Positions 13,095 to 14,397 of a DNA stretch of 14,397 nucleotides are shown piece by piece (within the stretch, counting starts at the first letter, position 1; the number at the start of each line of letters is the position of its first letter). Under the pieces are notes generated by a model. It was not told where the DNA came from. It saw nothing but the letters and a program-made list of their open reading frames with translations, and did no database searches. The stretch spans positions 1 through 14,397 of the forward strand of contig JAEZUI010000023.1 in assembly GCA_023421115.1 (NCBI GenBank). Direction: 5' to 3'. The stretch is from Bacillota bacterium (lineage in GTDB: Bacteria; Bacillota; Clostridia; Acetivibrionales; Acetivibrionaceae). The translations under genes were made by a program, and so were the position numbers.

Positions 13095-13187
13095 CGTCTA
13101 AAATTAAAGTTTGTTATATTATAGCCGAAACACGTTTTGTGATCAATAAATTTTCGGCTATTATTTGTTTTAACAATATTTTAGACG
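13095..13187 (-). promoter_or_regulatory. ATPase promoter inside a nested 36-nt inverted repeat
   Basis: On the minus strand TTGATC (13146-13141), a 17-bp spacer and TATAAT (13123-13118) form a good promoter. Around it, CGTCTAAAAT (13095-13104) mirrors ATTTTAGACG (13178-13187), and ATAGCCGAAA (13121-13130) mirrors TTTCGGCTAT (13152-13161). Spacing is identical on both sides, so 36-nt half-sites face each other across 21 bases. This looks like a two-part operator. The mirrored half also carries a TATTAT-like -10 on the plus strand. Confidence 0.7.
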
Positions 13188-13205
13188 AAGTTAGTAATGC
13201 GAGGA

Positions 13206-13237
13206 TAATAAAAAAATAGCGGGGAATACCCCGCTAT
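13206..13237 (-). terminator. terminator for the 65-aa minus-strand gene
   Basis: Read on the minus strand, ATAGCGGGG pairs with CCCCGCTAT (13229-13237 and 13216-13224) around a 4-nt loop and is followed by a run of T. The stem overlaps the gene's stop codon. Confidence 0.85.
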
Positions 13238-13431
13238 GGTTCAGTTCTATTAACTGCTTCTGTAACTGGATTGACCGAAGGTGTGGAATTAATATATTCC
13301 GCGGCGGCGTGTAATGCATCCTTATCTTTCGGAATTTCTGATTCTTTAAAGGATAAAGGCTCCGGATTGTTTGGCCCATATCCTACTGAAGCATTTGCCT
13401 CTTGTTCTTGTTGTTTCGTAGATTTGTTCAT
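13234..13431 (-). CDS. small hydrophilic unknown protein, 65 aa
   Basis: The start is the ATG at 13431, behind a very strong GGAGGTGACTTTG. A longer reading from 13461 is less likely because that strong site would be inside it. The product starts MNKSTKQQEQEANASVGYGP and continues NNPEPLSFKESEIPKDKDALHAAAEYINSTPSVNPVTEAVNRTEP. It is polar, rich in N, E, P and K, has no membrane segment and is probably largely unstructured. Such small hydrophilic proteins with strong initiation sites are common among spore-associated genes of endospore formers, but nothing specific proves that. I do not recognise the family. Confidence 0.65.
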   Translation of the reverse strand: MNKSTKQQEQEANASVGYGPNNPEPLSFKESEIPKDKDALHAAAEYINSTPSVNPVTEAVNRTEP

Positions 13432-13528
13432 CAAAGTCACCTCCAGAGATAGTGTTTCCAATTAATTTTTATTTAATGCCGTTAGAGAAGCGGAGAATAT
13501 ATGTCTGACAATGGCTAAAATTAAGTGA

Positions 13529-13556
13529 GGCAAAGGGGCATAACGCCCCTATTGCC
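13529..13556 (-). terminator. hairpin at the end of the 30-aa membrane peptide gene
   Basis: GGCAA-AGGGGC (13529-13539) pairs with GCCCCT-(A)-TTGCC (13545-13556) with one bulge and a 5-nt loop. There is no T-run on the plus strand and a weak one on the minus strand. It overlaps the minus-strand stop codon. Confidence 0.5.
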
Positions 13557-13641
13557 AAGGATAGGAAAGCCAATCAAAGAATGCGACAGCTAAAAAACAC
13601 ATGCCGGCTACAACGTATATTGCGATTGCTATTGTTTCCAT
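13549..13641 (-). CDS. single-pass membrane micropeptide, 30 aa
   Basis: AAAGGAGGC on the minus strand precedes ATG 13641. An alternative ATG six bases upstream, out of frame, closes at once. The product is METIAIAIYVVAGMCFLAVAFFDWLSYPWQ: almost entirely one membrane helix (about 3-22) with an aromatic interfacial end. It has no charged head. The strong initiation site and the hairpin at its stop make it a credible gene despite its size. The function is unknown. It lies in a cluster of tiny genes between 13234 and 14224. Confidence 0.6.
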   Translation of the reverse strand: METIAIAIYVVAGMCFLAVAFFDWLSYPWQ

Positions 13642-13742
13642 AGCATACGCCTCCTTTGGTTTGTTCAAAGCTAGGCTATCCCATTGTTAGTATGTGAGAT
13701 TACCAAAAAATTATTGAGTGTTTTGCTGATAAGGAGGCCACC

Positions 13743-13877
13743 ATTGGGATTTGTGGCTTCTGCCTGGTACTGACAAGGGTGGCGGTGGGGGATTTAATCA
13801 GGGGTAAAGCAATTGGTATCAGCAAAATAGTTAACCGTGCTTACGGGCGGCTCAAGCGTAAGGTGAATACAATATAA
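13743..13877 (+). CDS. possible small ORF with an ATT start
   Basis: A perfect AAGGAGG (13731-13737) has no ATG, GTG or in-frame long TTG at a normal distance. Five bases later ATT 13743 opens a 44-codon frame: IGICGFCLVLTRVAVGDLIRGKAIGISKIVNRAYGRLKRKVNTI, a hydrophobic start then a basic amphipathic helix. A GTG at 13779 is a possible internal start. Other readings are TTG 13744 (9 codons) and TTG 13751 (MWLLPGTDKGGGGGFNQG). The strong site implies something is translated here, but which frame is open. Confidence 0.3.
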   Translation: MGICGFCLVLTRVAVGDLIRGKAIGISKIVNRAYGRLKRKVNTI

Positions 13878-13903
13878 TAACATAACGTGAGCGGGGGGTT
13901 AAT

Positions 13904-14056
13904 ATGGATATAGGGAAAATAAAAAATACGATTGATGGTGTCGGTCGTAAAGTTAATGGTTTTGCTGCTTACCATAATTTTGATCAATGGCAAATATGGC
14001 TTGCTATTGCGTTTGTGATTGCACTGGTTACGTTGATTCTTATAGTCATCTGCTAA
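13904..14056 (+). CDS. small membrane protein, 50 aa
   Basis: GAGCGGGGGG precedes ATG 13904. The product starts MDIGKIKNTIDGVGRKVNGFAAYHNFDQWQ and then runs into a long hydrophobic helix, IWLAIAFVIALVTLILIVIC (about 31-50), that ends the protein. A basic amphipathic N-terminal part with a C-terminal anchor suggests a tail-anchored peptide on the inner face of the membrane. The ORF just upstream ends in a similar basic helix (GDLIRGKAIGISKIVNRAYGRLKRKV), so the two may be related. The function is unknown. Confidence 0.65.
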   Translation: MDIGKIKNTIDGVGRKVNGFAAYHNFDQWQIWLAIAFVIALVTLILIVIC

Positions 14057-14077
14057 ATAACTGAAGGATAGAAAAAT

Positions 14078-14097
14078 AGCGCCGTGGAGGCGGCGCT
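14078..14097. repeat. small GC-rich hairpin
   Basis: AGCGCCG (14078-14084) pairs with CGGCGCT (14091-14097). No T-run follows on the plus strand; on the minus strand ATTTTTC follows, so it would terminate leftward transcription better than rightward. Confidence 0.5.
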
Positions 14098-14119
14098 TAA
14101 TGGGAGAAGAGTGAGGATT

Positions 14120-14224
14120 ATGCTTAGTTTAACCAAACGCCAGGCGGCTATTCTGCTTGGCGTTGTTTTGTTGGTGGTGGATAATAGTTATTTCGCCCTG
14201 GTGGGCGGCTTTTTTGCGTTGTAA
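14120..14224 (+). CDS. small hydrophobic peptide, 34 aa
   Basis: GTGAGGATT precedes ATG 14120. The product MLSLTKRQAAILLGVVLLVVDNSYFALVGGFFAL has a short basic head, a membrane helix (about 9-20) and a hydrophobic tail. Its last codons overlap GCCC-TGGT-GGGC followed by GGCTTTTTT, which looks like a rho-independent terminator, so gene end and terminator are merged. It could be a real micropeptide or a frame that happens to cross a terminator. Confidence 0.45.
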   Translation: MLSLTKRQAAILLGVVLLVVDNSYFALVGGFFAL

Positions 14225-14342
14225 CAAATCGACAATTTCTATCCAAAAGCATAGCAGTGATACAATTTTGCAATTAGACATTCTATTAATGCTAAAGCAT
14301 ACTAGTAATGGGAGTTTATCGCATATTACAAAGAGGTACAAT

Positions 14343-14397
14343 ATGACGACTCAGATAAGTATTGTTTCCGGATTTTTAGGGGCTGGCAAGACGTCTT
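14343..14397 (+). CDS. start of a G3E (CobW-like) P-loop GTPase, cut by the window end
   Basis: AGAGG precedes ATG 14343. The 18 visible residues read MTTQISIVSGFLGAGKTS. SGFLGAGKT is the characteristic Walker A of the G3E family, whose members insert or deliver metal cofactors (CobW, UreG and HypB relatives). The SGFLGAGKT form points to CobW-like rather than UreG or HypB. Which metal pathway it serves cannot be told from the fragment. Confidence 0.75.
   Translation, partial: MTTQISIVSGFLGAGKTS

Noticed and set aside
12864..13219. Plus-strand ORFs opposite the ATPase gene
   Set aside because: They are mirror readings of a well-supported minus-strand ATPase, with no ribosome binding sites and no recognisable domains.
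14129..14341. 70-aa minus-strand ORF before the GTPase gene
   Set aside because: No ribosome binding site, and it lies opposite the 34-aa ORF and the leader of the next gene; composition looks random.

Overview
The window looks like chromosome of a low-G+C, Gram-positive-lineage bacterium. AGGAGG-type ribosome binding sites are strong and genes are dense and often overlapping. The prophage and small-gene content would fit a clostridial or Negativicutes/Sporomusa-like host, but nothing here fixes the genus. Most of the window is accessory DNA.

Region 1 (1 to about 4580) is a decayed integrated element. It holds an XkdQ-like phage tail protein, a stop-interrupted small ORF, the C-terminal part of a ParB-like phage protein, a DUF2335-type membrane protein, a small excisionase-like helix-turn-helix protein and several small unknown genes. 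Its right edge is the 3' part of a tRNA-Ser(CGA) gene at 4580-4638, the expected attachment-site scar. Between its small genes lies an unusual array of at least a dozen repeat units. Each unit has two copies of a short word 9 bp apart, followed by an RCCCTAAAAA box. The word differs from unit to unit but matches itself within a unit.

Region 2 (5156-11152) is a compact five-gene operon with one clear promoter in front and one terminator behind, all genes overlapping or nearly so. The genes are: (1) a membrane-anchored protein with a carboxypeptidase-regulatory-like beta-sandwich; (2) a COG2509-like FAD-dependent oxidoreductase; (3) an HD-domain phosphohydrolase of the SAMHD1/dGTPase-like type; (4) a TSPPY DNA methyltransferase; (5) a guanylate-kinase-like domain fused to a dCTP-deaminase/dUTPase-fold domain, with a C-terminal membrane anchor. 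I do not recognise this combination as a named system. HD dNTPases and Dcd enzymes are known to deplete nucleotides against phage, so the best inference is a membrane-tethered, nucleotide-centred antiphage or DNA-modification system. It is the main candidate for an undescribed system.

Region 3 (about 11050-11850) is mobile-element debris: a tRNA-like 3' tail, a possible group II intron fragment, a truncated small ORF and an IS256-family transposase remnant.

Region 4 (11852-14397) holds a DUF4143-type AAA ATPase on the minus strand, whose promoter sits inside a nested, near-symmetric inverted repeat. It is followed by several very small proteins, three of them single-pass membrane peptides, and the first codons of a G3E (CobW-like) P-loop GTPase at the window end.
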